Part shown: positions 35,690 to 48,600 of the stretch, piece by piece | Layout of the letters: every line of letters starts with the position of its first letter | Position numbering within the stretch: position 1 is the stretch's first letter | Origin: Anthoceros angustus | Lineage: Eukaryota; Streptophyta; Anthocerotopsida; Anthocerotales; Anthocerotaceae | Reading direction: 5' to 3' | Assembly: GCA_010909165.1 (NCBI GenBank) | Contig: MU008168.1 | Coordinates: 1,054,001-1,118,000 of the forward strand | Length of the DNA stretch: 64,000 nt | The notes under the pieces: model-generated | The model's input: the letters and a program-made list of their open reading frames with translations, nothing else | Told to the model about the DNA's origin: nothing | Database searches by the model: none | Program-made: the position numbers and the translations under genes

Positions 35690-36312
35690 GCCAGCGGAGG
35701 GAAGACATGGTCTCCCTAGGGGACCATCGGGGCTGTAGTGAGCGATTGTTAAGAGAGCACCGCCCAAAGTGATAAAGCAGATTGCAATATAAAGACGACA
35801 ATTCATTGACGAGTTGGAGCTCGTCCTCCAAACTTTCAGTCTCGATTTGGCACACCCATTGCAAGTGAGTTGTAGATTGACGTTGATAGCTTGTGCAGGC
35901 TGCCCGCAACATGCACTCTAGAAAAGGCTTGGCGTCCGCCAACCTGCCATGCGGAGGATTACATTCCCATGATGTGATTGGCCAACGATGCATTCGAGCC
36001 GCACCCATTATTGGGCTGCCAGAGCATGAAGGCGGCACAGGGCAGATCCTTTTCTGCCATGCACATTTTGAGGACACACAAAAAGAGCATGTCGGAGACG
36101 ATGGCACCCTCGCTGCACCAGGGTGTCCATCTACGTATTTGGCAACCATGTTAGACTGCGTTCCAATTGTTTGGTTTTGGTGTCCAAAAGGACATGGGTA
36201 CCCATTACAAAACCGTCTTCACTGCCCTTCAGGGTGGTGTGGTGATATACGGTACCTGGGCATCCTGCCATAGTCTGTTTTTAGACTCATCTTCCGACAG
36301 GGGTCCCTCAAC
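35690..36312. other. Unassigned spacer
   Basis: Lies between the copia remnant and the PPR gene. Open frames on both strands (minus 36149-35652 the longest) have no recognisable domain. Confidence 0.35.
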
Positions 36313-39300
36313 GATGGCCACAGTATGGCAACCGGACCCGTTGTGGACCCAACAAATTGGTGTGTGTACAGGGATACTAGCAGGAGCTCCCGCTCACCTC
36401 ACCTCAGGGAGTCAAGCCCTGGCAAACGACCAAGCCTTCAGGTGCAACAGTGTAAGGAGCACAGCACTTCCACTTCCGACAAAATGTGTGGGTGGGGACG
36501 GATTTTCGAGCGATCGTCGGCGCCAGGAGCAGGAGCACTTGTGGCAACAATTTTTCTGGACCCTGCAATGTGGTGGGACAGCAGACGAGATAAGATGAGC
36601 TCCCGTTCCCCTGACTTTCGGTGTAACGGGTCTGACGAGGTCCTGTGGTTAAACAACATGTTCAAGCCTGCTTGGGTTGATGAGCAGCTCGTTTCCTTGG
36701 ATATGCAGATGGGCCATGGTGCCTTTCCTTCCAAGTCGAGCTCTCCGGAGAAGCCTGAACCTGTCAGGCGTGCAGGATCAGAAATGGGCGTCGTAACGGC
36801 TGGAACCGTGAGCATGTTATGTCAGCAGGGGAAGCTTTGTGAGGCCGCTGAAGCCCTGGAATCTCTGGCGCAGACAGATTCTGCCATTTCTCAGTCCCTG
36901 TTTTACACCGTGCTGAAACTGTGTGCAGCTAAGAAGGATATGGTTGTGGGGCGACGAGTACATGATCTCGCTGCCAAACTTGGGTACGAGTCTAATACAT
37001 ATTTGGGGAACCATATCTTGCGCATGTATGCATGTGGAGGTAGGCTGCAGGATGCCATGCACGTGTTCACTAGGGTGGGCAAACCAGATACCTTCATGTG
37101 GTTTTCCATAACGCTAAACATGGGAAGCCTGAACAGGCCATACAACTGTACCATGAGATGCGTGGATCAGGAGTGAAGGCGAATGGTCACGTCTTTGTAG
37201 CAGCCCTTCAAGCTTGTGCATTTGCCACCGACTTGGAATCTGGCAGACAAGTGCACAGTGATGTGTTGCACTGTGGCATTCCAACTAACTTGTTTGTTGG
37301 CACCTGCCTGGTGGACATGTATGCAAGATGTGGCGAACTGGAAGATGCACGCCGGGTTTTTGAAAGCTTGGCCACAAAGGATGTGGTGACATGGAATGCC
37401 CTGATTGCTGGGTATGCACAGCAAGGGCTCGGAAAGAGGCGCTTGTTGTATGGACAAATGGAGCAGGAGGCCTGATTTTGGCTAACCATGTTACTTTTGC
37501 TTGCCTTCTGAAGGCCTGTGCAAGCACTGGTGCCTTACAGAAGGGCAGGCAGCTGCACTCACAGATTGTTGAAAGAGGACTGATGTAGTGGTGGGCAACT
37601 GCCTGGTGGACATGTATGCAAAATGTGGTGAACTGGAAGATGGCCAGGTTTTGACAGCTTGGCCACAAAGGATGTGGTGACATGGAATGCCCTGATTGCT
37701 GGGTATGCACAGCAAGGGCTCACAGAGGCGCTTGTGTATGGACAAATGGAGCAGGAGGGCCTGATTTTGGCTAACCATGTCACTTTGCTTGCCTTCTGAA
37801 GGCCTGTGCAAGCACTGGTGCCTTACAGAAGGGCAGGCAGCTGCACTCACAGATTGTGGAAAGAGGCGCTTGTGTATGGACAAATGGAGCAGGAGGGCCT
37901 GATTTTGGCTGACCATGTTACTTTTGCTTGCCTTCTGAAGGCCTGTGCACTGGTGCCTTACAGAAGGGCAGGCAGCTGCACTCACAGATTGTTGAAAGAG
38001 GACTGCTGGATGATGTGGTGGGCAACTGCCTGGTGGACATGTATGCAAAATGTGGTGAACTGGAAGATGGTTTTGACAGCTTGGCCACAAAGGATGTGGT
38101 GACATGGAATGCTGATTGCTGGGTATGCTCAGCAAGGGCTCGGGCAAGAGGCGCTTGTTGTTAGACGAATGGAGCAGGAAGGCCTGATTTTGGCTAACCA
38201 TTTTACTTTTGCTTGCCTTCTGAAGGCCTGTGCAAGCACTGGTTCCTTCCAGCAGGGCAGGGAGCTGCACTCACAGATTGTTGAAAGAGGACTGCTGGGT
38301 GATGTAGTGCTGGGCAACTGCCCGGTGGACATGTATGCAAAATGTGGAGAACTGGAAGATGGTTTTTGACAGCTTGGCCACAAAGGATGTGGTGACATGG
38401 ACAGTGCTAACTGCTGGGTATTCCCAGCAAGGGCTCGGACATGATGCACTTTTAGTGTATGGACAAATGGAGCAGGAGGGGGTGATTTTGGCCAACCATG
38501 TCACTTTGCTTGCCTTCTGAAGGCTGTGCAAGCACTGGCGCCTTACAGATGGGCAAGCATCTGCACTCACAAATTGTGGAAAGAGGACTGCTGGATAGCA
38601 TAGTGTTGGGCAACTGCCTGGCGGACATGTATGCCAAATGTGGTGAACTGGAAGATGCACGCCAGGTGTTTGACAGCTTGGCCACAAAGGATGTGGTGAC
38701 ATGGAATGCCCTGATAGCTGGGTATGCACAGCAAGGACTGGGCTAGGAGGCGCTTATTCTGTCTGGACAAATGGAGCAAAATGGTCCCACTTTGGCTGAC
38801 CATGTTACTTTTGCTTGCCTTCTGAGGGCCTGTGCAAGCACTGGGGCCTTACAGATGGGCAGGCAGCTGCACTCACAGATTGTCAAAAGAGGACTGCTGG
38901 ATGACGTAGTGTTGGGCAACTGCCTCGTGGACATGTATGCCAGATGTGGTGAACTGGAAGATGCACGCTGGGTTTTTGACAGCTTGACCTCAAAGGATGT
39001 GGTGACATGGACGGCGCTGATTGCTGGGTTTGCTCAGCAAGGGCTCGGACTTGAGGCCCTTGTTGTGTATCGACAAATGGAGCAGGAAGGTCTGACCGTC
39101 GCTAACCATGTTACTTTTGCTTGCCTTCTGAAGGCCTGTGCAAGCACTGGCGCCTTAAAGATGGGCAGGCATCTCCACTCACAGATTGTGGAAAGAAGAC
39201 TGCTAGATAATATATTGGTGGGCAACTGCCTGGTGGACATGTATGGGAGTAAACTAAAGGGAGTAGGATGGGAGGTCCCATTAGAAGAATCCCATTTATA

Positions 39301-39762
39301 GAGTTCCCAATTAGGGGGGGCCGACTGTACATCGATTTTTAGTGGGAGAAAGAAGAGAGGACATTGCGCTTAAGGCAGAGATCACGAATGCACGTGTGAA
39401 GCAGGAAGGAGGCCACGTACCTCACACAAAATTGGTGTGGAGGCCACTGTGTGAGAAGGAAAAGGAAGATGCGCTTTGTGGGCATGCCGAGAAGCTAGCT
39501 CTGGCGTTTGGTTTTTGAACACTCCAAGTTGGACACCTCTGGTGGTAACGAAAAATCTACGCATGTGCAGTGATTGCCACAGTTCCAACAGTCAACACAC
39601 TGTTACTCGTCGGACTCACAAAGCACCAAAAAGTACTCTGTGGAGGTTTCCAGCCCACGGAGATCATGTCGAGGGTTGAACAGAGAGACATTGTTGTTAG
39701 GGATGGGTACCGTGTCCATCGATTTGCAGTTGGCTCTTGCAGTTGTAAGGGTCGACTGTGAG
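36313..39762 (+). pseudogene. PPR-DYW gene with amplified repeat array, decayed
   Basis: Organelle RNA-editing type PPR of the PLS class, close relative of the gene at 58.7-61.4 kb. The start MATVWQPDPLWTQQIGVC matches that copy. Frame then breaks at a T run near 36555 and again near 37100. Intact-looking blocks include SLFYTVLKLCAAKKD, GNHILRMYACGGRLQDAMHV and AIQLYHEMRGSGVKANGHVF. The region 37311-39240 is an array of nearly identical PLS triplets. After 39240 the last PPR and E1/E2 motifs are missing. A DYW domain remnant follows: GERREDIALKAE, ALCGHAEKLALAFG, VVTKNLRMCSDCHSS, then a 70-bp insert and EQRDIVVRDGYRVHRFAVGS ending GRL. Several frame breaks make a full-length product unlikely. 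Confidence 0.85.
37311..39240 (+). repeat. Array of about seven 290-308 bp PPR triplet units
   Basis: GTGGACATGTATGC recurs at about 37311, 37602, 38031, 38321, 38619, 38927 and 39232, and one unit between 37.6 and 38.0 kb is partial. Each unit is one P-L-S triplet of about 102 residues (MYAKCGELEDARQVFDSLAT, KDVVTWNALIAGYAQQGLG, TFACLLKACASTGALQMGRQ). The last two units stay in frame; most earlier ones carry small deletions. Confidence 0.88.
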
Positions 39763-39769
39763 AATAATG

Positions 39770-42409
39770 AAGAACTAGCCATTGGTACCTTATTCTTCTT
39801 GCTTAACCCCAGAAGAGTCACGCGCACATTTACGGGGTAGGTAAAAGCCGTAGAATGTGGAAAGAATTATACGTCATTTTATTCGTGTTTATCTATTTTA
39901 TATGCGTTTGTAAACCTAAAACCTTATTTACATAATAACTCTAAACATCTAGAACCCAAAATGGGGGATATGGAGACTACGTAAAAAACCCTAAATAGGG
40001 AAACATGGAGACTCTAAAAAAATTCAGAGATGCCAAGTCCCATCCACATGGAGGCCATGGCAAAAATCCACTAGAAGGCACCTATTTTATATACGTTTAT
40101 ATATATAAAATCTTAAACACACAGTTACAAGTTACATATGTGAAACCCCAAAATACACAAACCCTAAGCACGCACTTACCCGATGGGATACATAAAATTC
40201 CTAGAACGTGCAAAGAATCATTTTTTGAAGACTTATGTGATGATACATAAGGGGTATTACTTTTTGTAGGCTTATCGGCTACAAAAGGGCCATCTTCATA
40301 AGGATCTGGCGTAGATGGAACATCATCATAGGGATTTGGCTCGCCTGCTATAGGTGGGCCATCTCCAAAAACTTCATTGGGTGCATTTGCAAAAGCCATC
40401 GGGCCATTTTCAAAGGAATTGGAGATGTGGCCCAGCAGGATTAGAAGTAACATCATCTACATTTTGTATGAAATCTAAAATAAAATCAATAAATTCTTCA
40501 ACACTTGATAGTCTAGGAACAACATACTTCGACATCGCATTGAAAATCAATTGGTCTGCATCTTGCCTTGGATGGAATTGATCAAACCAAACATCATCAC
40601 TTATATCAATGTTGCAAATGTTTGCAGTAGCATTGCATCAATGTGATGAAGCATCGACCCTAAACCCTGCTCCACAACAAACTACATTCTTCTTAAAGCT
40701 ATGTACGGCGGGATTATGAGATATATCATATGTCACATTGAACAATGGCGCAATGTGAATCTTTCACTCAGGAAATTATGATTGAAACTGGTCACACTTA
40801 GTTGGAAGTTCTACATTGAATTCATGTACCCACTTGTTCACATGATAGACACATCTTGAAGTATTTGTTTGTTTAAAATGTGCTGTGATATAAGGCACAC
40901 AACCTAGTGTTGGAATATCATGTCCGCTATGGAAAAGAACCAAGCCCCTAAACCACTTAGATTCTTAAGAAAGCGAGTATAAAATTTTCCCAAGCACATT
41001 CGGCCCTAAATCCGTAGTTAGATTATGACCAGCCATTATATGTTGTGTTATGTCATTTGTTCCCACCGAGATATGAAATAAGCTTCTTTTAATATGAGCA
41101 GTAGTCTCCTTAGATCTAATTGATATTTATAATGAAGTTAACATATCCTCACTGAACAATAAAAGTTGTTTTGATAATAGAATCACGTTACTATAATGTT
41201 TACCAATACCATACTGAACAACAAAAGTTGTTTCGATAATGGAATCATGTTACCATAAGTTTTACCAATATCATCAAGCAGGCTAGCACTTGATGATTCA
41301 AAATTGATATGTGGACCTACAACAAATGCGAGATCGGTCGCATGAAGAAAACAAGAGGATAATAAGGGAGGTTTAATTTAGGGGCCAACATGTCGATAAG
41401 AAGTTTTCCATTAGATTTTTATTACCAACATCAATTATTGAATCTCGAAATATTGTCATTCGTATTGCCACATTATCATTACAAGCTACTATAGTTACCT
41501 AAAAATAGCGGCAAGTTACCTAAAAATTTAGTTTTCTCCAAAAGCCATAGCCCTTTGCCTGTACAATAAATGAAAGATGATATGCAAAAGCCCATAAATA
41601 TCCTCTAGAAAATTCGATCGTAAATGTGAACGCAAAAGCCCATAGACATCCTGGATCAAAGCCGGCCGCCAGAGTGAGAGCGAGATAAGTGGCCTTAACC
41701 GAGATAATTTGGTATTTTGAAAATATTAATGAAATTAGTTTAGTATTCCATTTTTTGTAGGTAGGAATTCATCATGAACAGCCACGTCTTCCTTACGTCT
41801 TCCCGTCACCTTTTGCCAACGGCAGGAAAATACAGTGCAGTAGTGTACACTGGGAATGAGGGTGAAAAGCTGTGGTGATATTGAAGTTGAAGAGAGCTCG
41901 TGTGTGAGAGATGGAATTGGCTTGTGCATCTACATCGGAAAGCAGAAAGCGGAAAGCGGACATGAAGGACACAGGGAGAAAGACTGAGGAAGGAAGACAA
42001 TCTGTTCCGTTCCGTTCCGTTCCGTTCCCAGCCACCCCACCTGATTGAGGAGGTGGGAACAATTGTTGGACACTTCAGCCGAGATCCACCACACTGATGG
42101 TAGGGAAGGTGCGGGAGAGCAAAGAGCCATTCTCCCTCATCATTTTCAAAAATGCCGCTGGCTGTCACTCACCCAATGAAGGTTACACATTCAGGGCAGA
42201 GCAGGGGAGGGGAGGGCAAGGCAGGGCAAGGCAAGGCATGGCAAGGCAAGTAAACGCCCAGGCCACGGCAGGGCCGAGGCAGCAGGTGATGGATGGATGT
42301 GAATGGGTGGATGAATGGATCTCATGGGTCATGGATGAACGGATCTCATGGGTCATGGATGGATCATGGATGCCGTCACCTACAACAACGCTACTGTGCT
42401 GCTAAGGAA
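39770..42409. other. A+T-rich region with small tandem repeats
   Basis: No gene recognised. A minus-strand frame (40456-40097, extending by reading to about 40600) has an acidic, proline-rich stretch with DPYEDGP-like pairs but no known domain. A pair of about 61 bp repeats (CAATAAAAGTTGTTTTGATAAT) sits at 41154-41276. A (TTCCG)n run is at about 42003-42030, GGCAAGGCAG runs are near 42210-42250, and GGATCTCATGGGTCATGGATG is present twice at about 42316-42364. Confidence 0.5.
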
Positions 42410-43888
42410 TCAAATCAAGCTCTGCACTTTTCTGGATTTGGACATGCTGAGGTTACGCACCACCAGTTTGCCGGACACGCCATAGAGGTCGATAGAGTAC
42501 TGCACCAATCGCTCCTTCACGGAAGGCAGCCGAATGCAAGTGCCACACAACAGGAACTGGAAGTTGCCGTTCAACCTCTTCCTCACAAAAAACTCGCCAA
42601 TTCTGCCGCACACCCTGCAGGCGTGCCGGAAGTATAGCGATCTCCACTGCATTGCAAATTGCAAATCGTAATTCCGTTAGCCCAGAAGCAGCAATGTAGG
42701 CAGCCACAGAAAGCAGAAGCCAATGTTTGTTCGTACAGGAAATGCCGTGGTAGACCATCGAGGATGTCTAGGCAGCGCCCACCCGTTTTGCTGACATTCA
42801 CGCTTGAACACGATCTCGCATTGCCTGGCCCAAGAGCGGCAAACCTGGTGACAGACGTCACAAACAGCATCACATTTAGCACCACGGCAGCAGCATCATC
42901 GGGCTACCCGAGGACTGCTCCAACAGAGAGAAGAGATCTGCACCAACCCGAGATGCTTGCAGCAGAGTTCCTGGAGGAAGCTTCTCCAGGACGAGCAACA
43001 AGAGGTTCTCCTCGCCCAACTCGGTGAGCCTCTGCACCACGCCCTTGGCAGCCTCGGCCAGCCCGGCGCCGTTGCCCCGTCTGCAGAGCTTGCAAGAGGT
43101 GGTGCATCCTTCACCTGGAGGCAGCGCTGTCAGCCCATCACATCACAACCCAACATCCTCCAGCATGCAATCCGACGGCACGTACCGAGCCCTCGAGCAG
43201 AAGGAGTCGTCCCCGTGTCCAACATCCGATCACGCTGCGCAGCAGCAACATCTCCCTCCCTCACATCTCTGGCCAAGCACGCAGCAGCGGCGGCTGCCGC
43301 TGCCTTCCTCCTGTTTCTGCGTCTCTCGGCATCATCCAATTCCTCGCAGCATCGCTTCCGCTTGCATTTCTCAAACAGCCTGGCGCTCTTTCGCAGCTTC
43401 TTGGCCAGCAAGCGCGCGCTCTTCCTCCTCGAGTGCGAGCAGCTGCTGCCGCCCTTCCTCTTCCTGTCCCCGGACGGCAACCCAGAAGCAGGAGGAGCGG
43501 GAGCCGCGGGCTCCGTGGCCGGGGGCTGGACGTGGCACTGCGGGAGCTTGCATCGCTGCATCCCGCAGTTGGGCAGCAGGTACTCCGCCAGATCCTCCTC
43601 CGGCAGCACGCACTCCGGGAGCTTGCAATTCAGGAGCCCGCAGCGCGGGATGTTGCACTCCGGGATGCGGCAGTTGCGGATCCCGCACAGCGGCAGCCCG
43701 CTCTCCCGCATGATCTGTGCCTTGCTGCGCATCTGGAAGCGGACCACCTTCATCTTCGTCTTGCGCTGCGCCCGCCTCCTAGGCCTGCTGCTCCTGCTAC
43801 CGTACTTCTTCTTCCCCATCAAAGATCGCAGCCGGCCTTGCAGGCGCGAGCGCATCATCCTCGTCCACCGTCTTGTACAGGATTCCAC
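42410..43888 (-). CDS. F-box-like protein with cysteine-rich repeat and CxxC finger
   Basis: Four exons join in phase: 43888-43186, 43114-42948, 42844-42737 and 42646-42410 (stop). Introns are 71-103 bp. The N-terminus is very basic. Next comes a cysteine-rich repeat (LPLCGIRNCRIPECNIPRCG, then LLNCKLPECVLP and LLPNCGMQRCKLPQC), with a C-x3-C-x4-C spacing. A basic, alanine-rich linker follows. The second and third exons read like an F-box: ELGEENLLLLVLEKLPPGTL and VCRSWARQCEIVFKRECQQ. The last exon has WRSLYFRHACRVCGR and FLLCGTCIRLP, a likely zinc finger of two CxxC pairs. An F-box would suggest a role as an SCF ubiquitin-ligase adaptor, but this is inferred from weak similarity. I do not recognise the cysteine repeat. 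The start codon at 43888 is one of two close candidates (other at 43867). Confidence 0.72.
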
Positions 43889-45685
43889 CGCGTGAGCTGT
43901 TGGGTATGCATCAATTCAGTCCAACCTTTGCAATGTGTGTGCACACGAGTGACTGATCCATGTTCATGACAAGACGAGAGTGCGGTGCTGTGGTGGTGGT
44001 GGCCAGCACTTGCTTCTTCTTCCTTCCCGCTGCCACAACATCCTCATCCTGGAGATGGAGTTCAAGGCAGCACACATGGATGTTTGTTTCTCTTCACTTC
44101 CTCCAGAGCCACTCCTCCATCATCCGCTTCTGGGTGCCATCACAGAATGCACAGCAAGAATCCTAGCAATGCTCGGCAGTGGGCACAGCACAGCAAGTGG
44201 AACCAAGCTCAAGGAAGGAATTGCGCAGGCAGATCAGGTGCACAGATAGATATCTCTCATCTCCTCTGGACAAGGTCCCGATTTTACATGTGCATGTGCA
44301 TTGGGTCCTCCTTGCCCTTGCACTTGCCCTTGCCCTTGCCCTTGCTTGCAGCAGCGGGACACACATCCAACACACACATGGTCATGAACCTGAACCAGGC
44401 CGCTTCAAGGATACGAATCCATCTCAGAATCTTCATTGAACGGAACGGCTGGTGTGTGTGCTGTGGTTATGTAGCATTGGATTGGTTCAGTGCTGAAGCA
44501 TGCCCGACCAAGAAAAGAGGAACAAGAGGAGACAGATGTGTTGCAGGGGGTGCAGGGCTCCCACCTGTTGGAGATGGGGCTCCGAGGTGACGACGTGGTG
44601 GTGGGTGGTGGTGATGGTGCTCGTACTGGGTTGGTCTAGGGCATTGCATTATTCACACGCCCCATCATCCAAGGAGAAGGGAGAGGGGCGGGGCGACCAG
44701 CAAACACCCTGATCCTGCACTCACCGGCATGACCAAGGGGCTGCCTGGCGAGCAAAGGGCTCTCAGAGGCCCGAGAGAGGCGCGGAGATCGCAGAGGACC
44801 GACGCCTCCACGACACTTCACCTACATATAAATACCCGTGCATAAAATCATATTCGATTTGCACTCCCGTTACGTAAAATTCGCTTTTGCTCTCGTCAGC
44901 TTGCTTCGTCGGCAGGTCCGTATGTGGATACCTCAACAAACCCTGGAAAGCCCGCCCTTTGCCCGTTCCCCCCGGAGGTCGCCCATCCTATGTCGGTAGT
45001 ATTTGAGTTCAGTAGAAACTCAGGCGATGGAAGGAAGACATACATATTTGGACGATGTACTCAGCGTCAGACGAGGTACGTACCAATCGAGGTAATGTAC
45101 TTATTGTCGATAGATTGTATCACTAAAGCAAAACTATTTACATCAAGGCAGCCTACACAAAACCAACTGCCATTGGTGGTGGATTCAGAGAAAGGAAGCA
45201 GCGCACGCCGTGATTCCCAAGACTTACAGACCTACTGGACAAGAGTGTTGAGTTTCCTAATAGGAGTGTGGGATTCCTCGCTCGTCATCGGTACACCTCC
45301 AACTTCTGCATACCACGGTACAGAAATGTGTCCTGCTCAATTCCTAGCATGTGTTAGTCTCGGTCACTGTGAGCTCGTGTGGCACTCAGCAGCAAGAAGA
45401 AGAGTGGGAGGTGACTCCCAGCAAGACCCATCTGACAAGCATGGGACGATTTCTCTCAATGGTTTAGGGTTTAAGGCGGTGTGGAGATATTAGTATGTGG
45501 CTAGCAGGAGATTGGCGAGGACAAAGTTTTGAGATGTCAAAATAATAAGGGGGGATTCTTGGGGAATTTCAAACCATGGCTCGGCTTCAGGGACGCCCTG
45601 AGGTGGGTGTGGCTCGCTTGTGCGCAGCTTGTTGGAGTTGAATGATTTTATGTTCTATGCTCCTGGATGGTGACAGTGGGAAATT
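43889..45685. other. Spacer upstream of the polymerase gene
   Basis: No convincing gene. A plus-strand frame at 44924-45493 (189 codons) lacks a known domain and a good start. A (CTTGCC)n run is at about 44306-44345. The region should include promoters for both divergent neighbours. Confidence 0.4.
44824..44834 (+). promoter_or_regulatory. TATA-box candidate
   Basis: ACATATAAATAC is a good match to a plant TATA box on the plus strand, about 860 bp before the polymerase gene start. It could belong to a long 5' UTR or an unrecognised transcript. Confidence 0.25.
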
Positions 45686-48600
45686 ATGGTGCTGCGTCAG
45701 GCTGTGAGCGCACAGGTGGACGCCGTCAGATTTGCATTCTACACCGATGCAGAAGTACGCAGGATCAGTGTAAGGCAAATTACCAGCCCTGTCTTATTCG
45801 ACAGTTTAAAGATAGCTGTGAAGGGCGGCCTATATGACCCTGCTCTTGGTCCCGTCGAGCAAAATGTCAAGTAAGCCCCTGCTTTTCTGTCACTTGTGAC
45901 TGAACCCGGGCTAGGCTTCACTGACTTCACGACCGTGGCTCTTGACCCGCTTCTCTGATTGTCATTCTCTCCGTGATCAGGTGTCCTACCTGTGGGGAGA
46001 ACACTTTCCAGTGTCCTGGACATTTTGGGCATATCAGCTTGATTCTGCCTGTATACAACCCCATGGTTTTCAAGATGCTAGTCAAGACACTGCGTTGCAT
46101 ATGCATCTACTGCCATCATTTCAGGATGAAGAAGGATGATGTAATATTTACCTCCTGCTGGTGGGTTGGAAAGTCTTTCTGCGCATCTTCAGTTCAAGAA
46201 CATTGACCCCTTGTACATGACACAGGTGGCTGCATTCGCTAAAAAACTTGCTCTTGTAGCAACTGGTTGCATGGTGGAGGCTATGGCCATCCGCACACAG
46301 AATACACAAAAGGATGAGGAAGGCAATGAAGATGTCCAAGAGATTAAAATGCTTGATGATTGGGGAGCTATATCATATGCAGACAAAGCTGAGCTGTCCA
46401 AACCGGAGGGTGAGGGTGAACTGCGCTTGACTTCTGTTCAGGTGTCTTCTCTGAAGGACATCATCAAGCAGTTTTTTGAAGCCATGCCGAAGCAAAAATG
46501 TGGCAATTGTGACGCTAATGTTCCTGCTTTCAAACCTGAAGGCGTTGGGAAGATTTTTCAGGTGCAGCAGTGCGCATGCATAGCTTGTGCTTCTGGGTGT
46601 GTGCACGTTGGGGAGCTTGTATTCTAGGATATCACTGTCCTTGTTGTATTGTTAACCTGTTGGAAATGTTGTAGATACCTCTTGTCAAGAGCCGCCTCCT
46701 TGCAAACCTCATGAAGAATAAGGTGTTTGATCCAAAGACATTCTTGAGGGGGATTGCAGTGAAGGGCGATCCTTCTGAGGAGGAGGAGGAGGAGGAGGAG
46801 GAGCGGGAGGATGAGCTCCGTGAGGACTTACGGCCTTCAGATGGAAAGAAAAGGAGAAATGGTCATGGAGTGTCAGGGCATGTAGATGTTGTTCCGAAGC
46901 CGCCGAAGGGAAAGAAAGCAGCATATGCCATTAACCCTAAGGATCTAGAGCAGCGCAGTGAGCCCCGGTTCCTGACAAGCATGGAGGTCATCTTCCTGTG
47001 TAGAAGAGTTTCTGCAGTCTTCTGGCCTGTTACTTGGTCCACATTGTTCTGACAATGCTGCCTTGGGAGTGACATCTTGGTCTTGTCATTCACAGGTCAG
47101 GGAACACATGAGGCTGTTGTGGGAGCGAGAGGCCCAGATCTGTTCTCTTATTTGGGGAATTAATCAGTTCAGAGAGTCTACAGCTGCCTCTCCTGACTCA
47201 ACAAACAGTTCCTCAATGTTTTTCCTCCATGACATTCTTGTTACCCCCAATAGGTTTCGTCCCCCAAACAAGATGGGTGAAGATGTAAGTTTCTTGCTCG
47301 TTTGGAGTTTTTAGCATTTGTTGCTTGGTTGTAGTGTTGATTCCTATTTGTGGGTACTGTCCTCCAGCTCTTAGAGCATCCACAAAACGTCTTCTACAGT
47401 AAGGTTGTTCAAGCAAATATGACTCTCACAGAAGCAGCAAGAAATCCAAAGGTTGACTTGTCCAAGGCAACTCAATTGTGGTTGAATTTACAAAACAGCG
47501 TGAATGCACTGTTGGATAGCTCCACTGGTAAGCACCCAACTCCTCTGCAAACTTATTTCAACTATGTGCAGTTGCAGCTTGCATCCACTTTGTCTACTGT
47601 AGCTGGAGTTAGCATGGTGTATGGTACATGCTACATCACTGTCTCTTTCCTGGTCAAACAGCTGGTAAGCAAACTGCTGACACGGGAGCTGGAGTGCGGC
47701 AATTGCTGGAAAAAAAGGAGGGCTTGTTCCGTATGAACATGATGGGAAAGCGTGTCAATTATGCGTGCCGTTCTGTCATTTCGCCTGATCCTTACATTGC
47801 TGTCAACGAAATTGGCATTCCTCCGTACTTTGCTACGCGGTTGACGTATCCAGAGGTGAGGAGCTAGTCTTGAGATTCTGGAGTTCTTTTATTTGCTTGA
47901 GGCACCCAGCTGGTTTATGGTATGACGCCCTTGTGGCAGAGAGTGACACCTTGGAATGCTCAAGTAATGAGAAAGGCTGTGGAGAATGGAGCAAATGCTC
48001 ACCCGGGGGCAACTCATGTTGAGGATGAGCAAGGAAATGTCACTAGCCTGGATCGTCTTCCCAAGTTCAAAAGAATCGCTCTTGCAAAGACACTCCTCTC
48101 TACACCTGGAGCTGCCACTTCTAGCACTCCTGGTGGGTCTCATTCTGAAATCGCGAATGGGGGGAAAGCTGCAGGGAAAATCGTGTATAGGCATTTGAGA
48201 GATGGAGACATCTTACTGGTCAATCGACAGGTGAGGGGAGCCAGCCTCCAGTGCTGTTGTGCCATGCAGGTAGGACTGCGTAATTTTCAGTTGTCTGTTA
48301 AGAAGTCGCTGACACATTTGGTTGTGCCAATCAGCCAACTCTTCACAAACCAGGAGTGATGGCACATCGTGCGCGTGTTCTCAAGGGCGAGAAAACGCTT
48401 CGATTGCATTACGCAAACTGCAGGTGCTGATGTGGGACTGTACGAGTGCACTCATCGATTCTTGAGTGCAATATGACATCTTATTCAGCCTTGTTGTTGA
48501 TTTGAAAAGAAACTCTGTTTGGTGTTATCTTCAGCACGTACAATGCAGATTTTGATGGGGATGAGATGAATGTTCATTTCCCGCAAGAAGAAAAGGGACG

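Noticed and set aside
44924-45493. A 189-codon plus-strand ORF as a gene
   Set aside because: It opens with GTG, has no recognisable domain, and lies in the probable promoter region of NRPA1.
46141-46225. A frame break early in the RNA polymerase I gene
   Set aside because: A normal 85-bp GT-AG intron (46141-46225) restores homology and frame.
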